A DNA stretch of 64,000 nucleotides from Aureibaculum marinum (GCF_003813905.1 NZ_RPFJ01000014.1:1-64000), one strand, 5' to 3'. Positions 35,104 through 45,269 are shown, numbered from the stretch's first letter. A program made the numbers and translations. The notes: generated by a model not told the origin, from the letters alone.

Positions 35104-35189
35104 ATAATACGATTATAAGTAATTAATTATGGAAATAAAGCATCTCTACAACATTCCAACTCATAGATAAATTAAAAACTCACTATTAA

Positions 35190-35699
35190 TTACTTATACC
35201 AACTTGAGTATTTTACATAATTATTAGCAATTCTATCTATTTCACCTGATATTAATTCTTGAGATATATCTTTTATTTTTTTTGCAGGTGTACCAGCATA
35301 AATACTACCTGACTCTACAGTGGTTCCTTTAGTTACAACAGCTCCAGCAGCAATAATTGAATTGCTTTCTATAATGCAATCATCCATAACAATGCTACCC
35401 ATACCTATTAACACATTATCATGTATAGTACAACCATGTACAAGAGCATTATGACCAATAGAAACATTATTACCTATAGTAGTTGGGCTTTTTTTATACG
35501 TACAATGTACCACCGCACCATCTTGAACATTTACTTTATTTCCCATTTTTATATAATGTACATCTCCACGTAATACTGCATTATACCAAATACTACATTG
35601 GTTTCCCATTACAACATCGCCTACAATAACCGCATTTTCGGCAATAAAACAATCGTCACCAAATTGAGGTTTTTTACCATTTAATTCTTTAATAATCAT
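35190..35699 (-). CDS. Gamma-class carbonic anhydrase family protein
   Basis: A 169-residue left-handed beta-helix protein built from hexapeptide repeats (for example NAVIVGDVVMGNQCSIWYNA). The three zinc-ligand histidines of gamma-carbonic anhydrases are in register: His65 (VVHCTY), His83 (IGHNAL) and His88 (VHGC). Such proteins trimerise and may hydrate CO2 or act as acyltransferase-like scaffolds; several bacterial members show weak or no anhydrase activity. It is monocistronic. The 228 bases upstream hold nothing recognised. Confidence 0.88.
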   Translation of the reverse strand: MIIKELNGKKPQFGDDCFIAENAVIVGDVVMGNQCSIWYNAVLRGDVHYIKMGNKVNVQDGAVVHCTYKKSPTTIGNNVSIGHNALVHGCTIHDNVLIGMGSIVMDDCIIESNSIIAAGAVVTKGTTVESGSIYAGTPAKKIKDISQELISGEIDRIANNYVKYSSWYK

Positions 35700-35927
35700 A
35701 TTATAATATTGAAAAAATTTATAGATAACACTAACACCTTGTTAGATACTACAAAATTAATCAATTTATAGAATAGCCGACTACTAAAACTAAGGTTTAA
35801 GAATATTTAAGTACACTAAAATTCATACTTAAAAACAAGTTACAATATCACATTTTTAAATAACAATTACGCTATAGTAATTATTGATTCAACTATAATT
35901 GATTAAGTATATAAAGTTAAAAAATTA

Positions 35928-37076
35928 TTAGTTATCGTTTTTAAACAAAAATGGATTAAATCTAGGGATATATCCTTGGTCTTTTGGTCGTTTTTCAAAT
36001 AAATTAATCCCCAATGTAAATTGATGAAACCCTCCATTAGTAAAGGTTATATCACCCAATTGATGAGTATAAGTGTAAGCTATTAAATATCTATCAATTT
36101 CAAACCCAGCAATTGGTGTAATTTGACTGAGTTCTTGCAATTTATTACCGTCTAAACTTTGTCGATAAGACAATGCTAGCCAAATACGTTTATTACGATC
36201 TAATAGCTTATACACTTTGGCATTTATATCCATTGAAAACTCTTGCGTTTTTTCTACAAATTGTAACATTACAGAAGGTTCAACTTGAAGTCTTTTTTGC
36301 CATCCAAAAAAGTATCCCATTGTTAACAAGTATGTTCTTAAATTAAGAGAACTATAATTATTATCTACAGAATTTTTTGTGTTTAACAACAAATTTTTAG
36401 CTGTAAAATAAACATAACCATCCAAATTAAAATAGGCAGCACTAAAATCAGCATTTACATAATGGTCTGATTCAATAACCTGTGAAATAACAGGATCAAA
36501 AGCTGTAAAACTACGTTGATCTACACTGTTTTGAACATAAGACCCTGATAAGGATAAAGAAAGTTGATTCAACGCATCGTCTCTACCAAAATTCAAATGA
36601 TAAGCATATGTTGCACGAACGCCTAATTGAGAATGATACCCATTCTTATCATTGAAAAGCATGCCTCCAAGTGCCATTTTTTTACCAAACCGTTGATGAT
36701 AGCTCAATGTTTGTAACGAAGGAGCATTTTCATTATCTGACCATTGTTGCCTATGAGTTAATCTTAATTTTGCAGCATTGCCTACTCCAGCGGCGGCTGG
36801 ATGCACTAAATATACATTATCTGATAAATAGTCTGAATAAATAGGCATGGTTCCTTGAGCTTTTAAAGAAAACGTACCTATTATGCAAAGTAATACAATC
36901 ACCGATTTTAGGTAATAATTACGTACACAATATTGTAACTTAAATTTATTAAAGGTTGTCTTTTTTTGGGAACTGAATGTAACAGCCAACGTATTTAAAA
37001 TAATAACTCTCCGTTTTATACTATTTAACAATAGATTATGTTTTTCTTTATTATTAATTTCTATTAAATTCTTCAT
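35928..37076 (-). CDS. PorP/SprF family type IX secretion membrane protein
   Basis: A 382-residue outer-membrane protein. From about residue 74 it shows the family pattern GTMPIYSDYLSDNVYLVHPA, then LRLTHRQQW and a beta-barrel ending in TLGINLFEKRP. The only upstream ATG gives a 54-residue basic stretch before the signal-peptide-like segment YLKSVIVLLCIIGTFSLKAQ, so the true start may be a non-ATG codon nearer residue 55-60. PorP/SprF proteins anchor a specific type B cargo at the cell surface. The cargo gene ends five bases upstream, so the two form an export pair. Confidence 0.85.
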   Translation of the reverse strand: MKNLIEINNKEKHNLLLNSIKRRVIILNTLAVTFSSQKKTTFNKFKLQYCVRNYYLKSVIVLLCIIGTFSLKAQGTMPIYSDYLSDNVYLVHPAAAGVGNAAKLRLTHRQQWSDNENAPSLQTLSYHQRFGKKMALGGMLFNDKNGYHSQLGVRATYAYHLNFGRDDALNQLSLSLSGSYVQNSVDQRSFTAFDPVISQVIESDHYVNADFSAAYFNLDGYVYFTAKNLLLNTKNSVDNNYSSLNLRTYLLTMGYFFGWQKRLQVEPSVMLQFVEKTQEFSMDINAKVYKLLDRNKRIWLALSYRQSLDGNKLQELSQITPIAGFEIDRYLIAYTYTHQLGDITFTNGGFHQFTLGINLFEKRPKDQGYIPRFNPFLFKNDN

Positions 37077-37081
37077 TAAAT

Positions 37082-39757
37082 TTATCGCCTAATTAAACTA
37101 AAATTACCTTTCAAAGTTCTACCATCTTCTAATTGCACTTTAAACCAATAATCAGATTCTGGTAATAATTTTCCTCTATACCTACCATCCCAACCTTTTC
37201 CTAGTGGATCTAATTTTACTATTAATTTTCCAAACCTATCAAAAATATAGATAAGTGAACTCGGCTGAAAACTAATACCGTCTATTTGCCAAGTATCATT
37301 GTACCCATCACCATTTGGTGTAAAAAATTTAGGAAAACCAATAACAGAAACCTCTTCTTCTACAACTCCACATCCTTTTTTATCTCTAATATAAATAGTA
37401 TGAATGCCTGAGGCTACATTTTGGAAAATGCTTTGGTCTTGATAAGGTCCAAATTTGTCATCTATAGCATATTCATAATCACCTTCTCCAGAAACAACGA
37501 CAGTAACCGTATTATTTTCAATAGCATCTTCTACATGAAACTCTTTAAAAGTGGCGATATTTGAAGTACTTACTATTACAGATTTAGTTCTAGAGCAATT
37601 GGTAACCGTATTGTACGCAGTTAGTTTATAAGTACCAGGTTCTACTATATTATAAAAAGAAGTATCTCCATTAGCCAAAAGATTATCATTATTATCAGAC
37701 CATTGATAAGAATACACTTCCTTTGGATTTTGTACAGAAACCGTAACAGGTTCTGAAGGATTATTGATACAAATAAAAGCTTCCTGAGGCAATTCAAACT
37801 CGGGTAAAGCATTTACCTTTAAAGTAACAAAATACCCCAATCCTAAACACTTATTATTATCCTTATTTTCAATTCTAACAACTATCTCTTGAGTAAACGC
37901 TGTGGTATTGGTATAATTTTCAGGATTAATTGCATTTATTTCTTTCAACGCATTCTCCATTGTTTCGTAATAGCTAACTTCTAAATTTTGATTATCTGGT
38001 AATTGCTCTATTATAGTTTGTGTAGCTTCCGAGAAATTAAATACTGCAAATCCGTTAGTATCGTCTCCATCTTTAGCACCATCACAAATATTAATAGTAT
38101 ACATAAAAGTAGGTGAAATAGTTGTTGATGTTACTTTTAAATTTACCTCAACTATCTTTTCACATCCATAGTTATTTTCAACACGAGCATAAACCTTATC
38201 AGTTTGATTATTAGAATATTGAACACTGTTTTTAATAGCATTAACAACATTTCCTTCAACGGCCTCACTATTGGTTTTATAAAATGTGAAATTTAAATCA
38301 GTTGAATCATCAACCATCAACGGAATAGCTTCTTTTAAATTAAAGGGAGTAAAACCATCCGTATCATCATCACACTGAAATAAATCTACCGGAGTAGTAA
38401 CCGTAGGAACATCAAAAATTGTAACAGTTTGTGTAATCGTTTTTAATTCTGTAGCTGTTTTAACCTCTACGTTTACCATATATTCTCCAGGTGAAGTATA
38501 ACTATGTGTAGGTTCTAAACTTGTTGAAGTAGCTCCATCTCCAAAATCCCATAGAATAGATAAAATAGGTTCATTTGACTCTATAGAAAATTCTGTTTCA
38601 CTACCGAAACAAAGGTTTTCTGTATTGATTAAAGCTGCGAAAAAAGACTGAATAAAAGGGGGCAACCCTTGAGTACTATTTCTTCCTCCGAGGCTAACTT
38701 CCTTATGAGAATAAGTAGCACCTTCACTATCTGGATTTGTAATAACACCTAAGTATGGACTATTGTCAACAGTTCTATAAATTTTACCATCTAACCCTAC
38801 TTGTAGTGCTGCTCTAGAATTAAGATAAGAGTGCATTTCAACCCTACTAGCATTAATAGTTGAAATAGAAAGGTCTGGCAAATCAAGAGAAAACCTAAAC
38901 AATTTTTCTAAAGAAAGCTCATTTCTATTATAATTACCCGTTGAGATATATAACTTTTTACTAAGTGGAGAAAATTCGACACCATACCCAAATTCTCCAG
39001 ACAAATCTAATCTTCGTTGATTTGAAACTTTTCCAGTAGCATTATCGAAATCATACAAAAAAGTTCCAGCCGTCATGTTTGCAGAAACTAAAAATTTTCC
39101 ATTAGGAGCAGTTTTTAGATAACCTCGCATATCATCAGGATTAGTAAAACCACTATTTCCTGAAACAGGTATGGATTGCACTCCGTTTTCATCAACTTTA
39201 TAAACATAAAAACCTCCGAGTTTTGTCGCTATTACCCAAAAAGCTTCTTCGTCTTTAACTTTTACAGCCGTAATTTTTTCAGATACGGGAGAAGATAATA
39301 GTTTGGTTGACTTTGGTGAATTATTCACACCTATAACATCTCCTAAACCATTATCTAAAGTCATGTCTACAGTATAATAATTCAATCCATTTTCACCAAC
39401 AGCCCAATCAACTGTAAAAATATAATAGATATTAGTATCTGTTGGATTCGGTACAATTATGGCTGACTGAGAGCTTGAAGAGTCTCCTAAAAGACCTTTA
39501 CCACTTGGCATTTTCTGATGATTTTTATTCCATACCGTTCTACCATCTGTATAAAACAAAAGGTTACCTCCAATATCAGAGATTGTGGCACAACCTTCTG
39601 TAGTAGATAAAGCTCCATTAGTATCTACTACAGGCACGCCAGAATTGAAATTTAATCCTGCGTTATCTCCAAAATACCAACGAGATGCTTCTTTTTGAGC
39701 AAAAGAAGTAAGTGATAAAAACAGAAAAAAAATAATGAATAAGTAAATTTTCTTCAA
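37082..39757 (-). CDS. Type IX secreted protein with PKD and type B sorting domain
   Basis: An 891-residue surface protein. A TTG at 39757 is the likely start: it gives a normal signal peptide (KKIYLFIIFFLFLSLTSFAQ), whereas an in-frame TTG at 39781 lies inside a -7 box. Residues from about 25 form a propeller-like region (EASRWYFGDNAGLNF). A PKD domain (LWDFGDGATS...EPTHSYTSPGEY) follows, then Ig-like repeats. The C-terminal gliding-motility-associated domain FFTPNGDGYNDTW directs export by the type IX system with type B sorting. The adjacent PorP/SprF protein is its probable anchor. Confidence 0.88.
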   Translation of the reverse strand: MKKIYLFIIFFLFLSLTSFAQKEASRWYFGDNAGLNFNSGVPVVDTNGALSTTEGCATISDIGGNLLFYTDGRTVWNKNHQKMPSGKGLLGDSSSSQSAIIVPNPTDTNIYYIFTVDWAVGENGLNYYTVDMTLDNGLGDVIGVNNSPKSTKLLSSPVSEKITAVKVKDEEAFWVIATKLGGFYVYKVDENGVQSIPVSGNSGFTNPDDMRGYLKTAPNGKFLVSANMTAGTFLYDFDNATGKVSNQRRLDLSGEFGYGVEFSPLSKKLYISTGNYNRNELSLEKLFRFSLDLPDLSISTINASRVEMHSYLNSRAALQVGLDGKIYRTVDNSPYLGVITNPDSEGATYSHKEVSLGGRNSTQGLPPFIQSFFAALINTENLCFGSETEFSIESNEPILSILWDFGDGATSTSLEPTHSYTSPGEYMVNVEVKTATELKTITQTVTIFDVPTVTTPVDLFQCDDDTDGFTPFNLKEAIPLMVDDSTDLNFTFYKTNSEAVEGNVVNAIKNSVQYSNNQTDKVYARVENNYGCEKIVEVNLKVTSTTISPTFMYTINICDGAKDGDDTNGFAVFNFSEATQTIIEQLPDNQNLEVSYYETMENALKEINAINPENYTNTTAFTQEIVVRIENKDNNKCLGLGYFVTLKVNALPEFELPQEAFICINNPSEPVTVSVQNPKEVYSYQWSDNNDNLLANGDTSFYNIVEPGTYKLTAYNTVTNCSRTKSVIVSTSNIATFKEFHVEDAIENNTVTVVVSGEGDYEYAIDDKFGPYQDQSIFQNVASGIHTIYIRDKKGCGVVEEEVSVIGFPKFFTPNGDGYNDTWQIDGISFQPSSLIYIFDRFGKLIVKLDPLGKGWDGRYRGKLLPESDYWFKVQLEDGRTLKGNFSLIRR

Positions 39758-39778
39758 ATGAATAAGTTTAGGTTGTAT

Positions 39779-39786
39779 CAAATATA
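39779..39786 (-). promoter_or_regulatory. -7 box of the type B protein gene
   Basis: On the minus strand TATATTTG lies 21 bases before the TTG start at 39757. It stands only four bases from the opposing -7 box of the nfu-like gene. Confidence 0.55.
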
Positions 39787-39790
39787 GTAT

Positions 39791-39798
39791 TACTTTTG
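39791..39798 (+). promoter_or_regulatory. -7 box of the nfu-like gene
   Basis: TACTTTTG lies 18 bases before the ATG at 39817. A TTG at 39773-39775 is 15 bases upstream, slightly short for a -33 element. Confidence 0.5.
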
Positions 39799-39816
39799 TA
39801 ATTAAATTAGTTGAAG

Positions 39817-40710
39817 ATGTTAAAAATACATATAGAAAGTACCAAAACCCCTACTATAGTTAAGTTTGTATCTAATAAAATATTGACTGAAGGTAGTTTT
39901 GAATATAACTCTGTTGATGATGTTAATAATTCATCTTTTATTCAACAATTATTTCATTTACCATTTGTTAAAAAAGTATTTGTCACGGCCAATTTTATTG
40001 CTATTGAACGATTTAATATAGTTGAATGGGCCGATGTCCAAGATGAACTAAAAAGTGTTATTGAAAATTACTTAACCGTAAATGAAAGTCTTTTTAATAC
40101 AGAAACGGAGACTAAAAAAGTAATAGCAGAGATATATGCTGAAAGCACTCCTAACCCTGCCGTAATGAAGTTCGTTAGTAATAAGCTATTAACCTCTGAA
40201 AACATTGAAGTTATATCTGTAGAAGAAGCTAAAGAAGTACCTATTGCTAATGATTTATTTGATTTTCCGTTTGTAAAAGAAGTTTTTATAGCAAATAACT
40301 ACGTTTCAATAACCAAAAACGATACTGTTGAGTGGTTTGAGGTTACAACCGCCTTACGTGATTTTTTAAAAAATTATTTATCAGACGAAAAACCTATAAT
40401 TTCAAACAACTACATTCCAATAACTAGAGAAAAAACTGAAATTAAACCAATTGAAACTGAAAACTTAGATGATATTTCAAAAGAAATTATCGCTATTTTA
40501 GATGAATATATAAAACCAGCAGTAACTTCAGATGGTGGAAATATTATGTTTCAATCTTACGATACCAACAGCAAAACTGTAAGTGTAATTTTACAAGGAG
40601 CCTGCAGTGGATGCCCATCATCTACCATAACTCTAAAAAACGGAATAGAGGCAACATTAAAACAATTATTACCAGATAAAATAGGTCAAGTTGTAGCCTT
40701 AAATGGTTAA
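39817..40710 (+). CDS. NifU-like Fe-S scaffold with two N-terminal Nfu domains
   Basis: A 297-residue iron-sulfur carrier. Two Nfu_N domains lie in tandem: residues 1-86, opening IHIESTKTPTIVKFVSN, and about 108-190, opening IYAESTPNPAVMKFVSN. The C-terminal NifU domain has the cluster-binding CxxC in GACSGCPSS (Cys263, Cys266). It should assemble or transfer 4Fe-4S clusters to client enzymes. The first Nfu_N copy departs from the ESTPNPxxMKF consensus (ESTKTPTIVKF), so the duplication looks old and partly diverged. The ATG at 39817 is preferred over a TTG two codons earlier. Confidence 0.92.
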   Translation: MLKIHIESTKTPTIVKFVSNKILTEGSFEYNSVDDVNNSSFIQQLFHLPFVKKVFVTANFIAIERFNIVEWADVQDELKSVIENYLTVNESLFNTETETKKVIAEIYAESTPNPAVMKFVSNKLLTSENIEVISVEEAKEVPIANDLFDFPFVKEVFIANNYVSITKNDTVEWFEVTTALRDFLKNYLSDEKPIISNNYIPITREKTEIKPIETENLDDISKEIIAILDEYIKPAVTSDGGNIMFQSYDTNSKTVSVILQGACSGCPSSTITLKNGIEATLKQLLPDKIGQVVALNG

Positions 40711-40784
40711 TTTTTCTTATATTTACGTTTCACGGATTTATTAATCATTAGTTCATAAAACATGAACTATAAAATTTAATTATT

Positions 40785-40985
40785 ATGGCAGTAATGAAAG
40801 TTATAGAGGTAATGGCCGATTCTGATAAAAGTTGGGAAGATGCCACTCGTAAAGCAATAAAACATGCTTCGAAAAGTATAAATCATATAAAATCTGCATT
40901 TGTTCAATCTCAAAGTGTTGTTGTTAAAGATGGCGATGTTGAAGAATTTAGAGTAAATGTAAAAATTACTTTTGAAGTTAAATAG
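40785..40985 (+). CDS. Dodecin family flavin-binding protein
   Basis: A 66-residue dodecin. MKVIEVMADSDKSWEDATRK, followed by KHASKSINHIKSAFVQ and FRVNVKITFEV, matches the whole family fold. Dodecins form hollow dodecamers that bind flavins or coenzyme A and buffer free cofactor. It is monocistronic and followed by a terminator. Confidence 0.95.
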   Translation: MAVMKVIEVMADSDKSWEDATRKAIKHASKSINHIKSAFVQSQSVVVKDGDVEEFRVNVKITFEVK

Positions 40986-41044
40986 TTTTAAATTGGAATA
41001 CTAAAATCAATAAAATTGTATTTGTTAGTTATTCCAAAAACATT

Positions 41045-41085
41045 AAAAAAAAAGCGTTTTGATTTGTTTCAAAACGCTTTTTTTT
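41045..41085 (+). terminator. Terminator after dodecin
   Basis: AAAGCGTTTTG (41051-41061) pairs perfectly with CAAAACGCTTT (41070-41080) and is followed by a run of T residues. Confidence 0.88.
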
Positions 41086-41186
41086 AGATTAATAGTACAC
41101 TTGAATTCTAAATAATATTTAGACCAAATTATACTACAAAATTAGGTTTCTGTTTTTGAAACTTTTTTAATGCTTATCTTTATTTC

Positions 41187-43310
41187 ATGTATAGAAAGTA
41201 TTTTCTGATAATATTATGCATTTTTCTGATAGCAAACTGCAACAGTAAAAATAAAGAAGAAATGATAAAACATAAACACACCAATAAATTAATAAGTGAA
41301 ACCAGCCCTTATTTATTACAACATGCTCATAATCCAGTTAATTGGTATGCTTGGAATGATGAAACTTTAGAATTGGCTCAAAAAGAAAACAAACTTATTT
41401 TAATTTCTATAGGCTATGCAGCTTGTCATTGGTGCCATGTGATGGAGCACGAAAGCTTTGAAGATGTATCCGTTGCCGCTATCATGAATAAGAACTTTAT
41501 CAATATAAAAGTGGATCGTGAAGAAAGACCCGATGTTGATCAAGTTTATATGAATGCAGTACAATTAATGACGGGAAGTGGTGGTTGGCCATTAAATTGT
41601 ATTGCTTTACCAGATGGTCGACCTGTTTGGGGAGGCACTTATTTCACTAAAGAAAATTGGATAAGTGCCTTGAAACAGATTGCAAAATTGTATCTCGAAA
41701 ATCCTGAAAAAATGGAAGAATATGCCACACAATTAACAGCTGGCATAAAACAATCTGATTATATTATTTTAAATACTTTAAAAAAAGAATACTCTATAAA
41801 TGAATTAAATACAAGTATCGAAAAGTGGAAAGATTATATCGATATGGATTTAGGAGGTTCAACTGGTGCTCCTAAGTTTCCCATGCCAAGTAATTATCAA
41901 TTTTTGCTAAAATATGCTGTCCAAAACAACGATGAAAAAATAATGGATTATGTAAACACCACACTCACAAATATGGCTTATGGTGGTTTGTACGATCAAA
42001 TTGGTGGCGGTTTTGCTAGGTATTCTGTAGATGCGAAATGGCACATTCCGCATTTTGAAAAAATGCTTTATGACAACGGGCAGTTGATAAGTTTATATGC
42101 TAACGCCTATTTAGTAACTCATAATCCATTATATAAACAAGTTGTTTTTGAAACTACAGCTTTTCTAGAACGTGAATTAATGGACAAAACAGGAGCTTTT
42201 TATTCCTCACTAGATGCGGATAGTAAAACTGAAAAAGGAGAACTTGAAGAAGGAGCTTTTTATGTCTGGAAAAAAGAAGAACTAAAAACAATACTTAAAG
42301 GTGATTTTGATTTATTTTCAGATTATTATAATATTAAAGATTCTTTTAAGTGGGAAAATGAAACCTATCACTTAAATCGTATAGAAACTGATGATACTAT
42401 TTTAAAAAAGTTTAACATCTCTCAAGAAGAACTTGATAAAAAAGTAACCTCCTGGAAAACAACTTTATTAAAAACTAGAGCTAAAAAAGACAGGCCTCGT
42501 TTAGATGATAAAATTCTAACATCATGGAATGCACTAACACTTAAAGGCTACATTGATGCCTTTCGTGTTTTTGACAATAAACATTATTTAGAAAGAGCTC
42601 TAAAAATAGCTAATTTTATAGATAAGGTGCAGTACAAATCTGATGGTAGTTTGTATCGTAATTACAAAAATGGTAAAAGTAGTATTAACGCCTATCTAAT
42701 AGACTATGCCACTACAATTGATGCCTTTATAAGCTTGTATGGAGTAACATTAGATGAGCAATGGTTAAACACTGCAAAAAAATTAACTGACTATTGTTTT
42801 GATCATTTTTATGATGATTCTAGCAAAATGTTTTTCTTTACCTCTGATAAAGATAAACAGCTAATAACTCGTAAAATTGAAACAGAAGATAATGTAATTC
42901 CTTCTTCAAATTCAATTATGGCTAACAATTTATTTATGTTAGGACATTATTTTGTTAACCCGACTTATCTAAAAAATGCAGACCAAATGCTACATAATGT
43001 GAAAGAGACTGTTTCTAAATACGCTGGTGGAGGATCAAAATGGTTAGACTTGTATGCTAACTATGTAAGTGACTTTTATGAAATAGCAATCGTTGGAAAA
43101 GAAGCACACCAAAAATTAAGAGAAATAAATCAAAAATACATTCCTAATAAAATAATAGTTGGAAGCGTAACCGAAAGTAAATTACCCTTATTAAAATATA
43201 AGTATTCAGAAAATACTACTACTATTTATGTGTGTATTGATGGGACTTGTCAATTGCCAGTTAATGACACTAAAAAAGCATTAGAACAAATTAAAATACT
43301 CATAAAATGA
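41187..43310 (+). CDS. Thioredoxin-domain protein, DUF255/YyaL family lipoprotein
   Basis: A 707-residue predicted lipoprotein (LIANC, Cys18). [24 protein letters not shown] opens the DUF255 thioredoxin-like domain, with the redox-type motif [14 protein letters not shown] (CxxC), [10 protein letters not shown] and GGWPLN. A six-hairpin glycosidase-like all-helical domain fills the C-terminal two thirds ([20 protein letters not shown]). Relatives include human SPATA20; the molecular role is unknown. The lipoprotein signal suggests envelope location, unusual compared with cytoplasmic YyaL. It overlaps the next gene by four bases. Confidence 0.9.
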   Translation: MYRKYFLIILCIFLIANCNSKNKEEMIKHKHTNKLISETSPYLLQHAHNPVNWYAWNDETLELAQKENKLILISIGYAACHWCHVMEHESFEDVSVAAIMNKNFINIKVDREERPDVDQVYMNAVQLMTGSGGWPLNCIALPDGRPVWGGTYFTKENWISALKQIAKLYLENPEKMEEYATQLTAGIKQSDYIILNTLKKEYSINELNTSIEKWKDYIDMDLGGSTGAPKFPMPSNYQFLLKYAVQNNDEKIMDYVNTTLTNMAYGGLYDQIGGGFARYSVDAKWHIPHFEKMLYDNGQLISLYANAYLVTHNPLYKQVVFETTAFLERELMDKTGAFYSSLDADSKTEKGELEEGAFYVWKKEELKTILKGDFDLFSDYYNIKDSFKWENETYHLNRIETDDTILKKFNISQEELDKKVTSWKTTLLKTRAKKDRPRLDDKILTSWNALTLKGYIDAFRVFDNKHYLERALKIANFIDKVQYKSDGSLYRNYKNGKSSINAYLIDYATTIDAFISLYGVTLDEQWLNTAKKLTDYCFDHFYDDSSKMFFFTSDKDKQLITRKIETEDNVIPSSNSIMANNLFMLGHYFVNPTYLKNADQMLHNVKETVSKYAGGGSKWLDLYANYVSDFYEIAIVGKEAHQKLREINQKYIPNKIIVGSVTESKLPLLKYKYSENTTTIYVCIDGTCQLPVNDTKKALEQIKILIK

Positions 43311-43666
43311 AAACAGTACAAATCATATTAATAATTATAGTGGCTTTATTACATTTTTACTTCTTAATATTAGAAATGTTTTTATGGACCAAGCCTCAAG
43401 GATTAAAAGCTTTTGGTTTACCCAAAAAACTTGCAGAACAAACTATTGTTTTAGGAGCTAACCAAGGTCTATATAATGGTTTTTTAGCTGCAGGTTTAAT
43501 TTGGTCACTTGTTAGTCAGGATTTTACAAACCAAATTGCTACATTTTTTTTATCATGCGTAATCATTGCAGGGGTTTATGGTGCCTATTCAACAAAAAAA
43601 ATAAAACTATTTTATATACAATCAGTACCAGCAATTCTTGCATTAATTGTAACTTTGCAGTATTAA
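43307..43666 (+). CDS. DUF1304 membrane protein
   Basis: A 119-residue protein with four predicted helices. [25 protein letters not shown] is the DUF1304 signature opening, followed by [18 protein letters not shown] and VYGAYSTKK. The function is unknown. It overlaps the stop of the DUF255 gene (ATGA) and is probably co-translated with it. Confidence 0.88.
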   Translation: MKTVQIILIIIVALLHFYFLILEMFLWTKPQGLKAFGLPKKLAEQTIVLGANQGLYNGFLAAGLIWSLVSQDFTNQIATFFLSCVIIAGVYGAYSTKKIKLFYIQSVPAILALIVTLQY

Positions 43667-43686
43667 TTAATTTTTAAAACACAAGT

Positions 43687-44499
43687 ATGGATATTAACAA
43701 AATTTTGGATAAAGGTGCAGAATTAATGACCACTTATGGCTTAAAAGTAATTGGAGCTATTGTAATATGGATTATTGGTTCATGGGTTATTAAAAAATTA
43801 ATGAAGGCTGTGTCTAATGTAATGACTAAAAAGAACTATGATGAAAGTTTACAAAAGTTCTTACTCAACTTAGTTAGTTGGGGGTTAAAAATATTATTAA
43901 TAATTAGTATATTAGGTATATTAGGTATACCAACAGCTTCATTTGCTGCTATTTTAGCTGCAGCTGGTCTGGCTATAGGTTTAGCCCTTCAAGGTTCACT
44001 TGCAAATTTTGCAGGTGGTGTGCTATTAATGATTTTTAAACCAATAAAAATTGGTGATTTTATTGAAGCTCAAGGTGAAATGGGTGTAGTTAAAGAAATT
44101 GAAATATTTACTACCAAAATAAACACAGTAGACAATCGTCTGGTTATCATACCTAATGGAATACTATCCAATGGTAATATAATTAATTATACTGCAGAAG
44201 ATAAAAGACGTGTTGATTTAATTGCTGGTGTATCTTATGATGCTGATATAAAACAAACTAAAGATGTTTTAATGAAAATTTTAACTGATAATCCTTTAGT
44301 TTTAAAAGATCCTGCTCCTACAGTTAATGTTACAGAGTTAGCAGATAGTTCAGTTAATTTTAATGTACGACCATGGACCAAAACAGAAGATTATTGGACT
44401 GTTTATTTTGAAGTAGTTGAAAGTATGAAATTAGAGTTAGATAAAGCAGGAATTGAAATTCCTTATCCACACTCTGTAGAAATACAAAAACAAGGATAG
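43687..44499 (+). CDS. Small-conductance mechanosensitive channel (MscS family)
   Basis: A 270-residue channel of the MscS type. Two N-terminal helices are followed by the pore helix AAILAAAGLAIGLALQGSLANFAGGVLL, rich in Gly/Ala as required for gating. The cytoplasmic beta domain (IGDFIEAQGEMGVVKEI) and a C-terminal alpha/beta domain follow. It opens on membrane tension during hypo-osmotic shock. The size is close to the E. coli protein. It lies 20 bases after the DUF1304 gene and converges on tsaB. Confidence 0.95.
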   Translation: MDINKILDKGAELMTTYGLKVIGAIVIWIIGSWVIKKLMKAVSNVMTKKNYDESLQKFLLNLVSWGLKILLIISILGILGIPTASFAAILAAAGLAIGLALQGSLANFAGGVLLMIFKPIKIGDFIEAQGEMGVVKEIEIFTTKINTVDNRLVIIPNGILSNGNIINYTAEDKRRVDLIAGVSYDADIKQTKDVLMKILTDNPLVLKDPAPTVNVTELADSSVNFNVRPWTKTEDYWTVYFEVVESMKLELDKAGIEIPYPHSVEIQKQG

Positions 44500-44505
44500 A
44501 TTTTT

Positions 44506-45180
44506 TTACTTCTTTGAAGGAGTAATCATAAAGTCTTTTAAATAAAAAGGCTCAAAATAAGCGACATCTTCGATGTCGCTTATTTTATACTTGTTATATG
44601 ATAATGTTATCATTTGTTTAGCAGAAGGAAAATAGCCTTCTAAAAAAATAGCATTGTTACTTTTTATAACGGATTTACATTTTTGAGCACCATCACCTAA
44701 AAAATAAACTTTATTAGTATTTAAATATTCTGAAAAAGAATTTTCAGTAATAACTTCTGCTTTTATACTTCTAATTTGGTTATGTTTTGCATCATAAACT
44801 GCACTATAAACTTCCATTCTTCTAGCATCCAACAAAGGTATAATAATAGCATCCTCATCTACAGAGATTGCATTAGCTAAAGAAGTTAAGGTCGAAATAG
44901 AAATTAGTGGTTTATCTAAAGAATAACACAACCCTTTTGCTGTTGAAACCCCAATACGTAAACCTGTATAAGACCCAGGACCTTTACTTACCGCAATAGC
45001 ATCAATTTTATCTATAGTCGTGTTGGTATCTTTTAAAAGATCTTTAATAAAAAGATGCAATTGTTCTCCATGAGAATAACCACCCTCATTTAACTCTTTT
45101 AAAGCCAACATTTCACCATTTTCAGCTAAACTTACCGAGCAGTTTTTAGTAGAAGTTTCTATGTTTAGAATTAAAGACAA
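44506..45180 (-). CDS. tsaB: tRNA threonylcarbamoyladenosine biosynthesis protein TsaB
   Basis: A 224-residue member of the Kae1/TsaD-like ASKHA fold. It starts LILNIETSTKNCSVSLAENG, and AVSKGPGSYTGLRIGVSTAKGLCY is the TsaB signature. It acts as the dimerisation partner of TsaD in making t6A37 in ANN-decoding tRNAs. The C-terminal half is less conserved, as usual. It is monocistronic, and a hairpin follows upstream of its start belonging to the TolC side. Confidence 0.93.
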   Translation of the reverse strand: MSLILNIETSTKNCSVSLAENGEMLALKELNEGGYSHGEQLHLFIKDLLKDTNTTIDKIDAIAVSKGPGSYTGLRIGVSTAKGLCYSLDKPLISISTLTSLANAISVDEDAIIIPLLDARRMEVYSAVYDAKHNQIRSIKAEVITENSFSEYLNTNKVYFLGDGAQKCKSVIKSNNAIFLEGYFPSAKQMITLSYNKYKISDIEDVAYFEPFYLKDFMITPSKK

Positions 45181-45269
45181 GATTAATTTTTAGTTGGCAA
45201 AGATAAACTATTGAGGATAAAAAAATAGAACACTTTATAAATTATCAAGACAAGTATTATTCAAAAAAA

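Noticed and set aside
37082-39757. PKD/type B protein as an adhesin involved in gliding
   Set aside because: Only the sorting domain, PKD domain and propeller-like start are visible; they show export by the type IX system but not a role in gliding.
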